Part shown: positions 49,820 to 60,122 of the stretch, in pieces
How the letters are laid out: every line of letters starts with the position of its first letter
Position numbering within the stretch: the stretch's first letter is position 1
Source of the DNA: Geosiphon pyriformis
Taxonomy: Eukaryota > Glomeromycota > Glomeromycetes > Archaeosporales > Geosiphonaceae
DNA length: 64,000 nt
Assembly: GCA_016748015.1 (NCBI GenBank)
Contig: JAAOMT010000735.1
Span: forward strand, 192,256 to 256,255
Direction of reading: 5' to 3'
The notes under the pieces: model-generated
Databases searched by the model: none
Told to the model about the DNA's origin: nothing
Seen by the model: only the letters and a program-made list of their open reading frames with translations
Made by a program: the position numbers and the translations under genes

Positions 49820-50210
49820 TCATTGGAAGTACAAAAAAAAGATTTGTGACAATTCAGTCGTAATTACTTTGATGGAAAGGAAATCCACAGGTTTTATAAA
49901 GTGACTCTGAACAGATTTTGATGTACCAAGCTTCTCTCTGAGTTTTAATTGTTCTAGATTCTTCACAGACTTGTTCTCATGATGAAGACTAATTTTAACT
50001 TCTTCTAAATATATATGCTCTCGTGGTTTCCCCAAAGTTCCTACTTGATATTATGAAATTAATGTGTCATTGCGGCACCCATGTGTCCTCGATACATGTC
50101 TGAGAATCTTTATCAGTCCTACAAGGTTTATATGCACGGGTCATGGCTGATGTTTTGCAGTATGCGTACATCACATACCACAGTTGAGATTTTCCACAAT
50201 GATAACCAAT
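49820..50210 (-). pseudogene. Possible small gene or remnant, doubtful
   Basis: A 71-aa minus-strand frame (50035-49820) beginning MGKPREHIYLEEVKISLHHE has a balanced, charged composition ending ITTELSQIFFLYFQ. Just upstream another minus frame (about 50210-50070) reads HCGKSQLWYVMYAY and CRTDKDSQTCIEDTWVPQ before a stop. Together they look more protein-like than the spacer around them. No family is recognised and no intron joining them is evident. Confidence 0.22.
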
Positions 50211-50975
50211 TACCTGTGGTTTATTGAAAAATGGATTTACAGATTATACCTTCAAAAATAAAAAAAAGTTTAAAAACATTCTCAATTAAACTCTAATTGG
50301 TACTTTTTACCCTTTTTAAAATGCGAGAGTTGAATATTAATACATGTATTATTTATAAGAAAAAAATATATGATCTAATAGTGGATATCAAAAATATATT
50401 AGATCAGTTATCTTTGATGTAATATATTTATCATTTTAGATGAATCATTGATGTTTATAAAAAATTTATTACATTAGATATTGAAATTCTCATTACAAAC
50501 TCGATCGATTTTTTGATTAAAATGAATAATTTACAAAACCGAAAAAATTTAATTTTTTCAATGGTTGCTTCTATTGTTAAACGTGGTCATTCTTAAACTT
50601 AAGTTTAAATTTTTTTATCTAATAATTTAAAAAGCTATTAAGCTTTAAATATTTGATAGAGTTTTTGCAGTAATATATCTAACGCTTTTAAAGCCTTAAA
50701 TATAAAAAGTATTGGATTTCAAAATTACATTATTTTTCACGCGTTTGAATCCCTTTTGTGGGTTATTTCAATTGATTTGGAATGAGTCAATATAGTTAAG
50801 TGAATACTGGGAAACATTGATTTATAAAATGATGTATCCTACGAAAATTTTCAAAGGATTGACGGATTGGTAATATTCGGATCAGTTTATAATTTGAGAT
50901 AAAATATGAGTGAATGTATTTACAAAAAATTTGACTAAAGAAAAGCTTTTTTTTGCATTTTTTACTAAAATTATT
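50211..50975. other. Intergenic, nothing recognised
   Basis: AT-rich spacer downstream of the convergent membrane-protein gene. A short pair of near-repeats of the words ATATATTAGATCAG and AATATATTAGATCAG lies at about 50365-50410. Confidence 0.5.
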
Positions 50976-52232
50976 TTATTTTTCAAAATCATCCAATCCC
51001 TCTGGTGTCAGATTTCTTGATGGTGTCTCGTCGAAACCATCACCGCCGTTATGGTTAGAAGTGGAAAAATTGGAGATAGGCGATGTTGCTGTGCTTTTAG
51101 GATAAAAAGATCTCGTTGTTGTTGTCGTTGTTATTGTATTTGAATTTGAAGGAGAGACTTCACGGCTCGATAATGATTTTAAATATTTTTTACCGGAAAC
51201 CGTTGATGATGAGCTAATAATGGTATTACTCACCGACCCATCATACGAAAAATAATTCATATTCGCAGATGGTGAAACTTCACGAAACTTTTCTTTCCTC
51301 ACATAGACTCCAATATTCGATAATGCAAATTGCTCTAATCGTGTTGGAGATAACTCATAACTACGTGATCTTTGACTTGATTCTTCATCTACATTTTGAT
51401 TTGGTTCTGGCGCGATTACACCATCATTCGGATTCTCACGAAATACTTTCGGTACCGTAATTCCGAATTGTGACATATTATAAGCAGTAAATGCCGAACT
51501 AAAACATTCAAAGTACCAATACATTGTAACTTGTTCTATAATTGGTAAAATTCGATAAACACACATTCCCACCAGCTGAAGAATATCGATAAAAAATAGA
51601 ACTGTCTGAAAATGGGTGTATCGTAACATCTTTACGTTTCGTCTTAGATTAACATGACGACGAAGCATTTTAACCAACTGGAAAAAAAATATCGATTCAG
51701 CGATGATATAATAAAATCGCCACAGCGGAGCTAGTACCCTTTCAATTTTTTGTAGTGTTATTAGTATCTCGCATTTTTGCGATTTTTCAACGTTTCCCTG
51801 AAAACATTGGAAATCAGAAATAACACTAGCAAATATGAAAATTGCTAATGACACCATACAAGCGCAGATAAATGCCAGGTGAAGGTATTGACGATCCCGA
51901 AATTGTTCACAGACCAACGACGTCCTCTTATATACCAGATAGAACATGCCAGATTTTGAGATTTGATACGATATATGAACTAAAAGGTTGATATGAGCTA
52001 TAACAGATGCCTCGATTAGCCCTTCATTGGCGTATATCAGAAGAATGACAGCGAATTCGTGAAATAAAGTGAATATGTTGACTATATTTAAAAGTTTGTC
52101 ATTATAGCCATTCGTTGTTAACATTCGTAATCGAAGGTAGGAATGTGCCGTTAGTGATAACGCGACACCTACTAATGCCGCTCCTAACATGTTGCTCAAG
52201 ACATCATGATCTAAGTGACGCTGATATAACAT
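50976..52232 (-). CDS. Seven-helix membrane protein (GPCR-like, orphan)
   Basis: 418-aa single-exon frame. Seven hydrophobic segments are visible at about residues 10-34, 48-69, 75-100, 116-138, 167-189, 206-229 and 236-257. The N-terminus is short, and the loop after helix 4 contains two Cys (143 and 154) that could pair. The segment between helices 5 and 6 is strongly basic (KMLRRHVNLRRNVKMLR), as expected of a cytoplasmic loop under the positive-inside rule. From about 258 there is a long Ser/Thr-rich tail with SP motifs (ELSPTR, REVSPS twice, ATSPIS, NLTPEG), suited to phosphorylation. Topology and tail resemble a fungal G-protein-coupled-receptor-like protein, but I see no family signature. 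The first ATG follows a 5' region with a TATA-like box about 215 bp upstream. Confidence 0.82.
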   Translation of the reverse strand: MLYQRHLDHDVLSNMLGAALVGVALSLTAHSYLRLRMLTTNGYNDKLLNIVNIFTLFHEFAVILLIYANEGLIEASVIAHINLLVHISYQISKSGMFYLVYKRTSLVCEQFRDRQYLHLAFICACMVSLAIFIFASVISDFQCFQGNVEKSQKCEILITLQKIERVLAPLWRFYYIIAESIFFFQLVKMLRRHVNLRRNVKMLRYTHFQTVLFFIDILQLVGMCVYRILPIIEQVTMYWYFECFSSAFTAYNMSQFGITVPKVFRENPNDGVIAPEPNQNVDEESSQRSRSYELSPTRLEQFALSNIGVYVRKEKFREVSPSANMNYFSYDGSVSNTIISSSSTVSGKKYLKSLSSREVSPSNSNTITTTTTTRSFYPKSTATSPISNFSTSNHNGGDGFDETPSRNLTPEGLDDFEK

Positions 52233-52444
52233 TTTTTTTGCTTGTAGTTTCTTGAATTAAAAGAAATTAGGGCTCGAGGAGAATTTAATTCAAGCTTATG
52301 ATGATTTTGATCAATGCTTAAAGCATTTGTAATTGTTGTTGATGATGATGTTTTTTAATTTTGTAAAAGATGGTGAGGGTAACGAATACGAAATGTGAAT
52401 TCTGTCATTAATGATTGATAAATCGATTAATGGCAAAAAAAACC

Positions 52445-52453
52445 CTATTTATA
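52445..52453 (-). promoter_or_regulatory. TATA-like box of the seven-helix gene
   Basis: Minus-strand TATAAATAG, about 215 bp before the ATG at 52232. It implies a leader of roughly 150-190 nt. Confidence 0.45.
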
Positions 52454-53339
52454 CAAAATCTAACACCAAATTATAATATGATTAAACCCTGCATCACGCA
52501 ATTTTCGTGTTTAACTACGAGGTTTCACCTAACTTTAAAAGAAATTAAGGCTTTAAACTAATTTTTTTAAAACTGGGAGGAATTATGTTGAAATTTGGAT
52601 AAAAAAATAATTATTAATTTTTCTTTTTCCTTGTTCACTTTTCAAAAAAAAAAAGTACAATTTAAAAAAAATTACTTCACGATCAATTTTTCGAAAAAAT
52701 TCCCATTTTAGAAACAAAAAACCGAGAAGTAGCTCTGAATATTAATAATTTCTTGATCGGACGATAAACTTATCGAAGCAACTTTGAATATTAATAATTT
52801 CTTGATTGAAAGATAAAAACTCATCAAAGTAAAGAACGTAACAATCGAACATTTCTGAATACCGGTCATCTTTTCGAATCAGGCACTTGAGAGAGAAATT
52901 CAAGCAATCTCACCTACCAAATTAAATGCACTCCTTAGATTTTTGAATTGCGTCAAGAGCTTATAGTAGTTGCGTTGATTTTTTTTGTGAAACTTTACGA
53001 GGAAAGCAACAACTGAGCATCCAAATATTCCCAAGGCAATCGCTCTATTACTAGTGCGATTTGATGGAGAATATCTCAAAACCTAAGAGTTAATTTGAAA
53101 AGTTCTCATCACAAACACGAAATAAAAGATCTCTAGCCTCAAATTCAAAGCAGTAATACCCTAATTATTGTTGAGATTAACAATGCTCATCGGCTAATTT
53201 TGTTTTCAAATTCCAGATACAATCTCGGCGGAAATTAGTTTCCAAATTTATCAAGTTACCGATTACCTTCCAAAATAGGCCAATAGTAAATTTCATTTTT
53301 GTTTACCTTTGATGGGTACACAACTTCTTATTTAGTTTT
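52454..53339. other. Intergenic
   Basis: No gene seen. Near 52735-52825 a roughly 60-bp sequence ending AATATTAATAATTTCTTGAT is duplicated with changes. Confidence 0.5.
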
Positions 53340-54240
53340 TCACTTGAAATCTGACAGTGAAGTCATTGACGCAATGGTCACCGAAATTGCAAACTAATTG
53401 GTGTTTACTTTTGCCCCTTTCGTCCTGCTTTGCAAAAATTGTCAAATTCGGACATTCATCATATTGGCTGCCCACGCAAACGTCGCCAGATCGGCAAAAT
53501 CATGCAAGAAAATTATTTCGTTGCAGCAGCCGAAATCAAAACACGGCTAGAAGAAATGCATCCGGGGTTCGAAATCGACTAACTAATTGTCCAGGACGAG
53601 CTTTTAAGACTTGGTTACATCGCAATCGTGTCTCTCCCCTCACTAAAAGCTCTAAGGAGAACCACTTGCAATGCACCCGTTACCATCGCAATTACAACTG
53701 GGGTAAGATTGTATTCTCCGATGAAAGAACTTTGCAGATGTCCAGAAACACCTTTTCACATGGTCTCATGATGGAGGACTTATAGCAACAATGGTACAGC
53801 AACTTCAAGCTGCAAATTTGGACAGCGATCAGCAAACGTGATAAGATTGGTTTTCATGTATTACGGAAATTTTAAATCAGCATCTTTATCGTGAGATAGT
53901 AAGCAACTACTTTTATGACAAATGACCAGGAAATACGCGTATCAATAGTTATTCCAAGATAATGATTCAAAGTACACCTCTAATATGTACGTAATAATTT
54001 CCAAGCAAGGTTCCTATATCGTGTTTTGCCGTAGCCATCATCTCACCCCATTGAGAATTTTTGAAGCATAAGATAAAAAAAAAGTAAAAGGAACGATGGC
54101 AAAAAAAAGCATGTTTTAATTGGGCTAGTAGAGGAATATTAGAAAAACCTTCCATAGGAGGTGATTCTTTCTAATACTCGCAGCATGCCTGCCCGCGTTC
54201 AAGTTTGTATAAATGCAGAAAGAGGCCTTACTACGTATTA
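53340..54240 (+). pseudogene. Tc1-like transposase remnant, element ends not found
   Basis: Pieces in shifting frames follow the order of a Tc1/mariner transposase: IGCPRKRRQIGKI (hinge, about 53460), AAAEIKTRLEEMHPGF (about 53540), NWGKIVFSDERT (first Asp, about 53700), QDNDSKYTSNM (second Asp, about 53955), PIENF with the catalytic Glu (about 54047), KVKGTMAKKS (about 54080) and SMPARVQVCINAERGLTTY (C-terminal signature, about 54184-54240). The several frame changes and stops make it dead. I could not pair inverted ends around it. A minus-strand frame at 53967-54155 is only its antisense shadow. Confidence 0.85.
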
Positions 54241-54881
54241 ATTTTTTTATATTATGAAATTGATATTAAGGAATTTGAATAAAAACTCCAGGGTTTCTGT
54301 TTAAAATATTGTCCATCATTACTTTTTCAAATAGATATCATTTCTGCGCTCTTTTCAGTGGTCAAAATTCTCTCGGGGGGTAAGGATACTAATAAAATTT
54401 CGACATATCAAATCTTTAAGAAAATACCAAAGAAGAGGGAAATTGTATAATGACTACCATTTCCATGTCGCTCTCTGTCATCTCGATTGAGTAATTGTAA
54501 GTAATAAGAAAATTTCAAACCTACAAAATGAAAGTTTTCATATATTTTAGGGAAAAATTACTGATTCGGGAATGCTAGCTGTAAAAGCTTTCCTAGGCAG
54601 CTCAATTCATTTTATTTGAAACGGAAGACATCAAACCACCACCGTTCGGTTTTTTTTAAAGTTTCAATGGATTTAGGCGTTTAAAGCTTATGAAGTAATT
54701 TTATTTTGTTAAAGTTCGACAATAACGAGATTCAGTAGAAAAATGTTATTTATACTTACGTTTCGTTCATGATAAAGTAACAATTGGAAAAAGGATCGTT
54801 ATTGAACCAAAAAAATGATTTAAAATATAAATATTCAAAAACTTCCAACACATTACCTTTAAATTTAATATTATTGAGATA

Positions 54882-56137
54882 CAGTCTGGTAAGAAAAAAA
54901 TTGGAAATATAAAAATGATTGCTATGTTTTAACTAATGTACCAAATTACATAAAATAACTATTATTAAAAAGTGAAATACCATATAATTTAATTAATAGG
55001 AAATTCTTTTACTATTTGTTTCAATTATCATTTCACAATGCTGCTTTATTGATCTTACTAACCCAATTAAAGTAGATTCAGGAATATCTTGCCACTTTTC
55101 CCCCCATAAATTTCTCTAATTCACTATGATTTTGAGGCATTCTTTTTTCTACATTCTTTTTAATAATAGCCCAAAGTTTTTCTATTGGGTTTAAGTTAGG
55201 ACTATTAAATGGGCCACCCCAACAAATCAGTTGTATTCTCAGCAATAAACTCTTTGGCAAGCTTGCTAGTATGCTTAGGATCATTATCTTGTTGGAATCA
55301 CCAATTATCTTCCAGCATTGCTCTAATTTCAGGTAAGTGGTTACGAAGAATATCTATATAAAATTGAGCATTCATTATTTAAAAAAAACAGAATAAACTA
55401 GTCTTTTTTTTTCATAGAAACCCCCTCACATGAGAATTTTTGTTCAATCTTTAGGCATAAGACAAATTGGTCGAGTACCTTTATGCCAATGCTTTACCAT
55501 GTTTTAAAAAGGTTAAAAAGATGTTTTATCAATAAAAACTGTTCTTTTCCAATTGTCGTTCAGATGTTTTTTGGCCTATTCTACACATTTTCGCTTATGT
55601 TTTTCAGTCAGCATTGGAGTTGTTCTAGGAAAACTTTTTTTATAATTAAGATTAGATAAATGGTTTTGAATAGTAACATGAGAAAAATTTATTTCCTTCT
55701 TAGCCAACTTTATTGCTAAATATCTAAATGAAACTGAAAAATCTATGAATAATCTGCTCTAATACTTTTGAAGAATTTCCCATAATCTTTTTTGGCTGAC
55801 TATTACCATTTGCATGCTTTATTGTTCCTTTTTTTTGAATTTTTCAAGGATATTATAGATTGTAAAAAGGGGTATATTCATTTTATTCTGTATTTTTTTC
55901 ATCTTTCATATTCCTTGTTTCCAAAAATGTAATATGACTTGCCATTGTATTTCTTGCTTTAAAGTCAGCCTTTCTAAAAAAAACTATTAGTTAATACGTG
56001 GGAAAATGTTTTTAGAGCTTAGCCACTTACCTAATATTCTGTTTCCATTTTTACCATTACAAAACTTACCAAAAATGGTTAAACCAAATACAATCTTAAT
56101 AGATTCATATTTTTCCAATTTTTCTCTTACCAGACTG
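54882..56137 (-). mobile_element. Tc1-like transposon with near-perfect TIRs and TA flanks
   Basis: The left end (54882-54910) and right end (56109-56137) form inverted repeats matching at 27 of 29 positions, starting CAGTCTGGTAAGA. Both are flanked by TA (54880-54881 and 56138-56139). The total length of 1256 bp is normal for a one-gene Tc1-like element, so no large deletion has occurred. The internal transposase is broken by stops and shifts. The well-kept ends mean an intact relative's transposase could still recognise it. Confidence 0.93.
55060..55965 (-). pseudogene. Tc1-like transposase, full span but interrupted
   Basis: Read on the minus strand, the N-terminal DNA-binding part is present (about 55965-55700). 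It is followed by HVTIQNHLSNLNYKKSFPR (about 55685), TVFIDKTSF (first Asp, about 55540), FYIDILRNHLPEI (about 55360), FQQDNDPKHTSKLAKEF (second Asp, about 55290) and SPNLNPIEKLWAIIKKNV (catalytic Glu, about 55190). NVEKRMPQNHSELEKF closes the core. The three acidic catalytic positions are still readable. Stops near 55880, 55810, 55600, 55530 and 55305, plus frameshifts, prevent translation. Confidence 0.92.
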
Positions 56138-56415
56138 TATTATTATTTTTTTAACCCATTTAAATAATTTAAAAATTATTTATAACCCAAAATATTTAAA
56201 GCTAAAATGTGAAAAGAATAACAAATTCTTTTGTTCTTATTAAATAAAGATAAAAAATTGAAGGTTAAAAATCTAATCGAACAATTATGTTGTTCACGCA
56301 ACGATTTATTTTTACAATAGTTCAAAGATTTAGAAATTGTATTTAACAAATCCTGTCATGACGAATTTGGAAAAGAATTCTACGTATGTTTATGATCACT
56401 CTGTTGCATATATAT

Positions 56416-57083
56416 TGTTACGAAAGGCTATTGAGGGTGATAGGAAATGATCAAAAAGAATTATAACAAGGGAGCGAATTGAATGTGTATGGATTCAATG
56501 TGTGTGACCAGTCTCTTAAAAATCACAGTCGCTAATCTTTTCAAGAAATCTGAAGGTAGAGGAATAGTCCATGATTGTCAACAAGATAACACTACTGATA
56601 TTATTCTATGCCTCACTAGGCGATTCTTAGAAACAATAACAAGTGTCTTTATTCAATGAATTACAAGAGCAAGCAAACGGCTTCTTAGGCTAATTCTAAG
56701 AATACAAATCAAGAAAGGGAAAAGATAATGTATGTGAATGCCAACAAGTAATCCTTTATCCACAGATGTTCAGATACTTAAAGGTAAGAAATTGGGAAAG
56801 GGGAAAAAGTAATATGAGAAGGAATATTGGATGTAGGCAACATACTTTACTGAAAAGGGTCGATGACCAGGTCAGCGACCAGGTCAATGATCAGGTCAAT
56901 GATCAGGTCAATGATCAGGTCATTGATTAGGTCAATGATCAGGTCATTGATCAGGTCAACGATTACTATCTAAAAATAGGGTGGCTACATCAAGTGGCTA
57001 ATACATGTGCAATTTAATAAAAACTAATCTTTTTTAAAATTAACCTGTAAATTTGTCCTAATAAAGATCCTTCTCCCACAACA
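56416..57083 (+). mobile_element. Possible solo LTR
   Basis: A 668-bp segment starting TGTTACG and ending CCCACAACA has the TG...CA ends of an LTR, a distinct, more balanced composition than its flanks, and an AATAAA at 57060-57065 close to its end. No coding sequence or primer-binding site adjoins it. No target-site duplication is seen (TATAT before, CTAGA after), so this is tentative; another non-coding repeat family is possible. Confidence 0.35.
56862..56962. repeat. 12-bp minisatellite of TGAYCAGGTCA units
   Basis: About eight tandem copies of the unit GATCAGGTCAAT with variants (GACCAGGTCAGC, GATTAGGTCAAT, GATCAGGTCATT). Each unit contains an imperfect inverted repeat (TGACC/GGTCA). Confidence 0.93.
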
Positions 57084-57870
57084 CTAGAAATTAAACTTTC
57101 AAATTATTGAAATTTCACAACACTCGGATTTTTTAAACCTAAAATATCCAAGTATGAGAGTAAAATAATTGAAATGTCCTTTTGCTGCTTCAAAATAAAG
57201 TTATCAAAATATCATATTAGCCTTTCCAATAGGCAGGATTTAAATCCACATAAATTAATATATTTTAGTTCATTGGCTACCGTTGATCAAAATAGTCTTC
57301 TTTATTCAACCACATGTATTAGATAGTGTACAATTTGTAGGTCTTTTAGCCCACGTGAGATTTGATTGGTCTAGAATGAATTATGACTGCTTTCAAAATA
57401 CATACATTTTGATTCTTTTTTAAAGCTCATTCAGATTCTTATTTGGAAGGATAGAAAGATTCGAGATTAACATATTTAGAGGTTCCAATTTTCACGTGGA
57501 ACCAAGCCTTTCCCAAATATCTAATTGCTCGATTAAAAATCTTTAATCAATTGTGGGAATTATCTTTCATTGAAATATTCATGAAATATCTTTTAGCTTT
57601 CTTTCAAGTACATAAGTCAAAAGAATTACATCATTCTAAAGCCTTTTAATTTAAAATTATTGTTCATGTTCCCAACCCGCGTCAAGTTATTCAACAAGTG
57701 GGAGGACAGGATTAGGAAAGTTCTAATTTTTTAAATAGTTTTATATTTCAAAAAGACAAATAAAGATTCAATAAATTTGTCAATTGAATGAAAAGAAATA
57801 ATCAAAAGCCATTAGATTTCATCTAAATTTTTTAATGACAAAACAATCCCTTAACAACAACTAAAGCACC
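57084..57870. other. Intergenic, downstream of the Sel1 gene
   Basis: AT-rich spacer with no gene or repeat recognised. It holds the 3' UTR and terminator of the minus-strand Sel1-repeat gene. Confidence 0.5.
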
Positions 57871-58413
57871 TTACAGTTTTATACTGAGAAGTTGTTCTTG
57901 AGCTAATTCGAAGCCTTGCTCAGCCGATTTTGTCAGCCAGTAAAGCCCTTTTTCAATATCTTTTACCTCCCGATAAAAATATCTAGCTATCTCATATTGA
58001 GCCGGAGCAAAACCCGCTTCGGCAGAATGCTGACACCAAGAAATTTGTTTGAGTGGATCCTCACGTTCCAACTCAAATATGAACATTAAATATTGTGCGA
58101 TCGGATTTCCACCCCAAGCCGTTGCTCGAATTCGATCCGTCGCTGCGCACACATCTCGAACCCTACCTATTCCCAAGAAATAAAAGACCCCGGACAAAAT
58201 TGTCACTCGCTCTTCTTTATAATAGAAATTCCTGGACTCTGAGATATCTCCAAGTACACGACTAGGATTGATATAATTTTCGAGGAGATAAGATTCAAAA
58301 TCTAGTTTAGTGTCTTGGAAATTTTTCCGATCGTTTAGAGATATGACGAGGATGCGCCAAAGATCTTGTTTAGGGCTTCTTTTGTTGGTAATAATACCGT
58401 ATTCTGAATTCAT
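57871..58413 (-). CDS. Sel1-like repeat protein, 180 aa
   Basis: Single-exon frame. Residues about 1-65 are unique sequence (MNSEYGIITNKRSPKQDLWR...). From about 70 there are three Sel1-like helical repeats: about 70-106 (GVFYFLGIGRVRD...ATAWGGNPIAQ), 107-140 (QHSAEAGFAPAQYEIARYF) and 141-175 (GLYWLTKSAEQGFELAQEQL). The A-x2-G-x3-A-Q pattern is clear in the last two, and the first is degenerate. Such alpha-solenoids mediate protein-protein contacts in signalling, and the family is large in AM fungi, where it is often fused to kinases. Here there is no kinase domain and no signal peptide. The first ATG of the frame is used. It ends a few residues after the last repeat. Confidence 0.87.
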   Translation of the reverse strand: MNSEYGIITNKRSPKQDLWRILVISLNDRKNFQDTKLDFESYLLENYINPSRVLGDISESRNFYYKEERVTILSGVFYFLGIGRVRDVCAATDRIRATAWGGNPIAQYLMFIFELEREDPLKQISWCQHSAEAGFAPAQYEIARYFYREVKDIEKGLYWLTKSAEQGFELAQEQLLSIKL

Positions 58414-60021
58414 ATTTTTCTAACGTTTTGGAGCGTTTTCATAGATTGTGAATGATGATAATTCTTAGTTTTTGAAGTTTCAAGATTAAAATTTTATTTT
58501 ATCGCTAATTTTTTATATTAGATTTTTTGGTGACTTTTATATGATTCTTTTCATGGATCAATCAAAGATGTATTATTACTAAAACACATTTATCATTTCA
58601 AAAATCAGTTGAGTCAAAATTCATAATGATAGTGTGCATTATATTACTAATATTTCTAATCAAATAAGAATTTTTGAAATGAATAATAATAATAATAATA
58701 ATTGATTTAACTAAAATTTTTAACCAATTGTTAAATTGAACTGCTTGAAGCCAGAAATTATTAAAAAAAAAATGAGAATAGATTATGTATTGCTTCATGA
58801 ATATTATCTGAATGACCAAAATATAAATTTTAAGGAAATTATGAATGCTATCAATATCATTTTAAATATTACTTTTTAATTAAGTCAAATTTCAAGTTGT
58901 ATTCTCCAAAAAAAAAAAAAAGGCCTCAATTAAACAACTTTGTTTAACTATTTTTTGTGATAAATAATGTTTATAATACATTTTTCTCATATCAGCAATA
59001 CAGATCTTACTCGAAATATGTATCGATTGTTTCAATCACATGACCTCGTCATTATTTTAAAAAATTTATAATTAAAAGCATTGTAAAAATTAAAATTTAA
59101 AGATTTTTAATGAGAGTAAATATTTATTCTTTTAGAACCTGAAGCTAGAAATAAATTTTACTTCTCATCTTTCTTCAAAGAAAAATAAGATAAAACTGAA
59201 TTCTTTTAATTTGAAAATCCGGTGCTGTTCAATACAAGCATTTTCTTTCAATAATGGAAATTAAATTTGGAATACACGATCTTTTGTATAAAAAAAAACA
59301 AAATCCACATTTGATGTAATTAACTCGAAAATCTATTTCCAAAAACTTTTTTTTAACTTGATTTCTCGATAGTTCAAAATGCTTCCTCATAAATTCGTAA
59401 AAAAAAATCATTCACTCCATTTACGTCGAAAATAAAAATCTCAATTTCTTAAAATTATAAGAAAATACTAAAATCTGTCAGATCAAATGATATGACCAAC
59501 TGAACCAGAATTTAAAGATTTGCTTAAAAAGACTAAAAATAGATTTTTGAAATAGCACAAATCTTGCATAACATCAAACGTTTGTTGTGCATATCCCTAT
59601 TTTCATCTTTACAATATCCCATCCCATTTTTTCCAAGAGTTTAATAATCGCAAAAATGATTCTGAAAAATTAAATCACTAAAGAAAATCCTTGGGAAAGA
59701 GGTATGTACTCAAAGGTTTATAATCTCTCTTTATGAAAATATTCAAGAAGTTAATAACCTCTGCATGAATGTTTATCTATATTTTCTTACAAAATGGTTA
59801 GAACAATAAGACTATGCCTAAATTTGGAATTTGTACACCTTTTTCACCCACAGGAAGTCCTTGAAACATTTTTAAGCCCAAAATTGACTATTCTTTAATT
59901 CAAAAGTCGTGAAATTGAAATCTGCGAACAATCTCTGGTAGCACTAAACAGTACAACGGAAATCCAGTGCCACAGAGATAATCGACAATTTTAATAGGAT
60001 GGCTAAATTTTGCCGGAATTC
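58414..60021. other. Intergenic between Sel1 gene and MATA-HMG gene 2
   Basis: Divergent gene pair spacing of about 1.7 kb. Mostly AT-rich spacer, with an AAT run at about 58681-58701. Open frames at 58598-58819 and 59229-59411 (minus) have no motif. Confidence 0.5.
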
Positions 60022-60030
60022 ATATATAAA
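60022..60030 (+). promoter_or_regulatory. TATA box of MATA-HMG gene 2
   Basis: ATATATAAA at about 93-101 bp before the ATG at 60123, followed by a pyrimidine-rich leader (TTCTTCCCTTTTACTCTC). This is the usual fungal promoter arrangement. Confidence 0.6.
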
Positions 60031-60122
60031 CACACTTTGAACGGGAATTTTCTTCCCTTTTACTCTCTATCCACTTTTTTCTCCTTCTACCTGTTCCAAT
60101 AAAATAATTTAACTAACCAAAA

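Noticed and set aside
53967-54155. Minus-strand 62-codon frame
   Set aside because: Antisense to the Tc1-like transposase remnant, whose motifs read on the plus strand.
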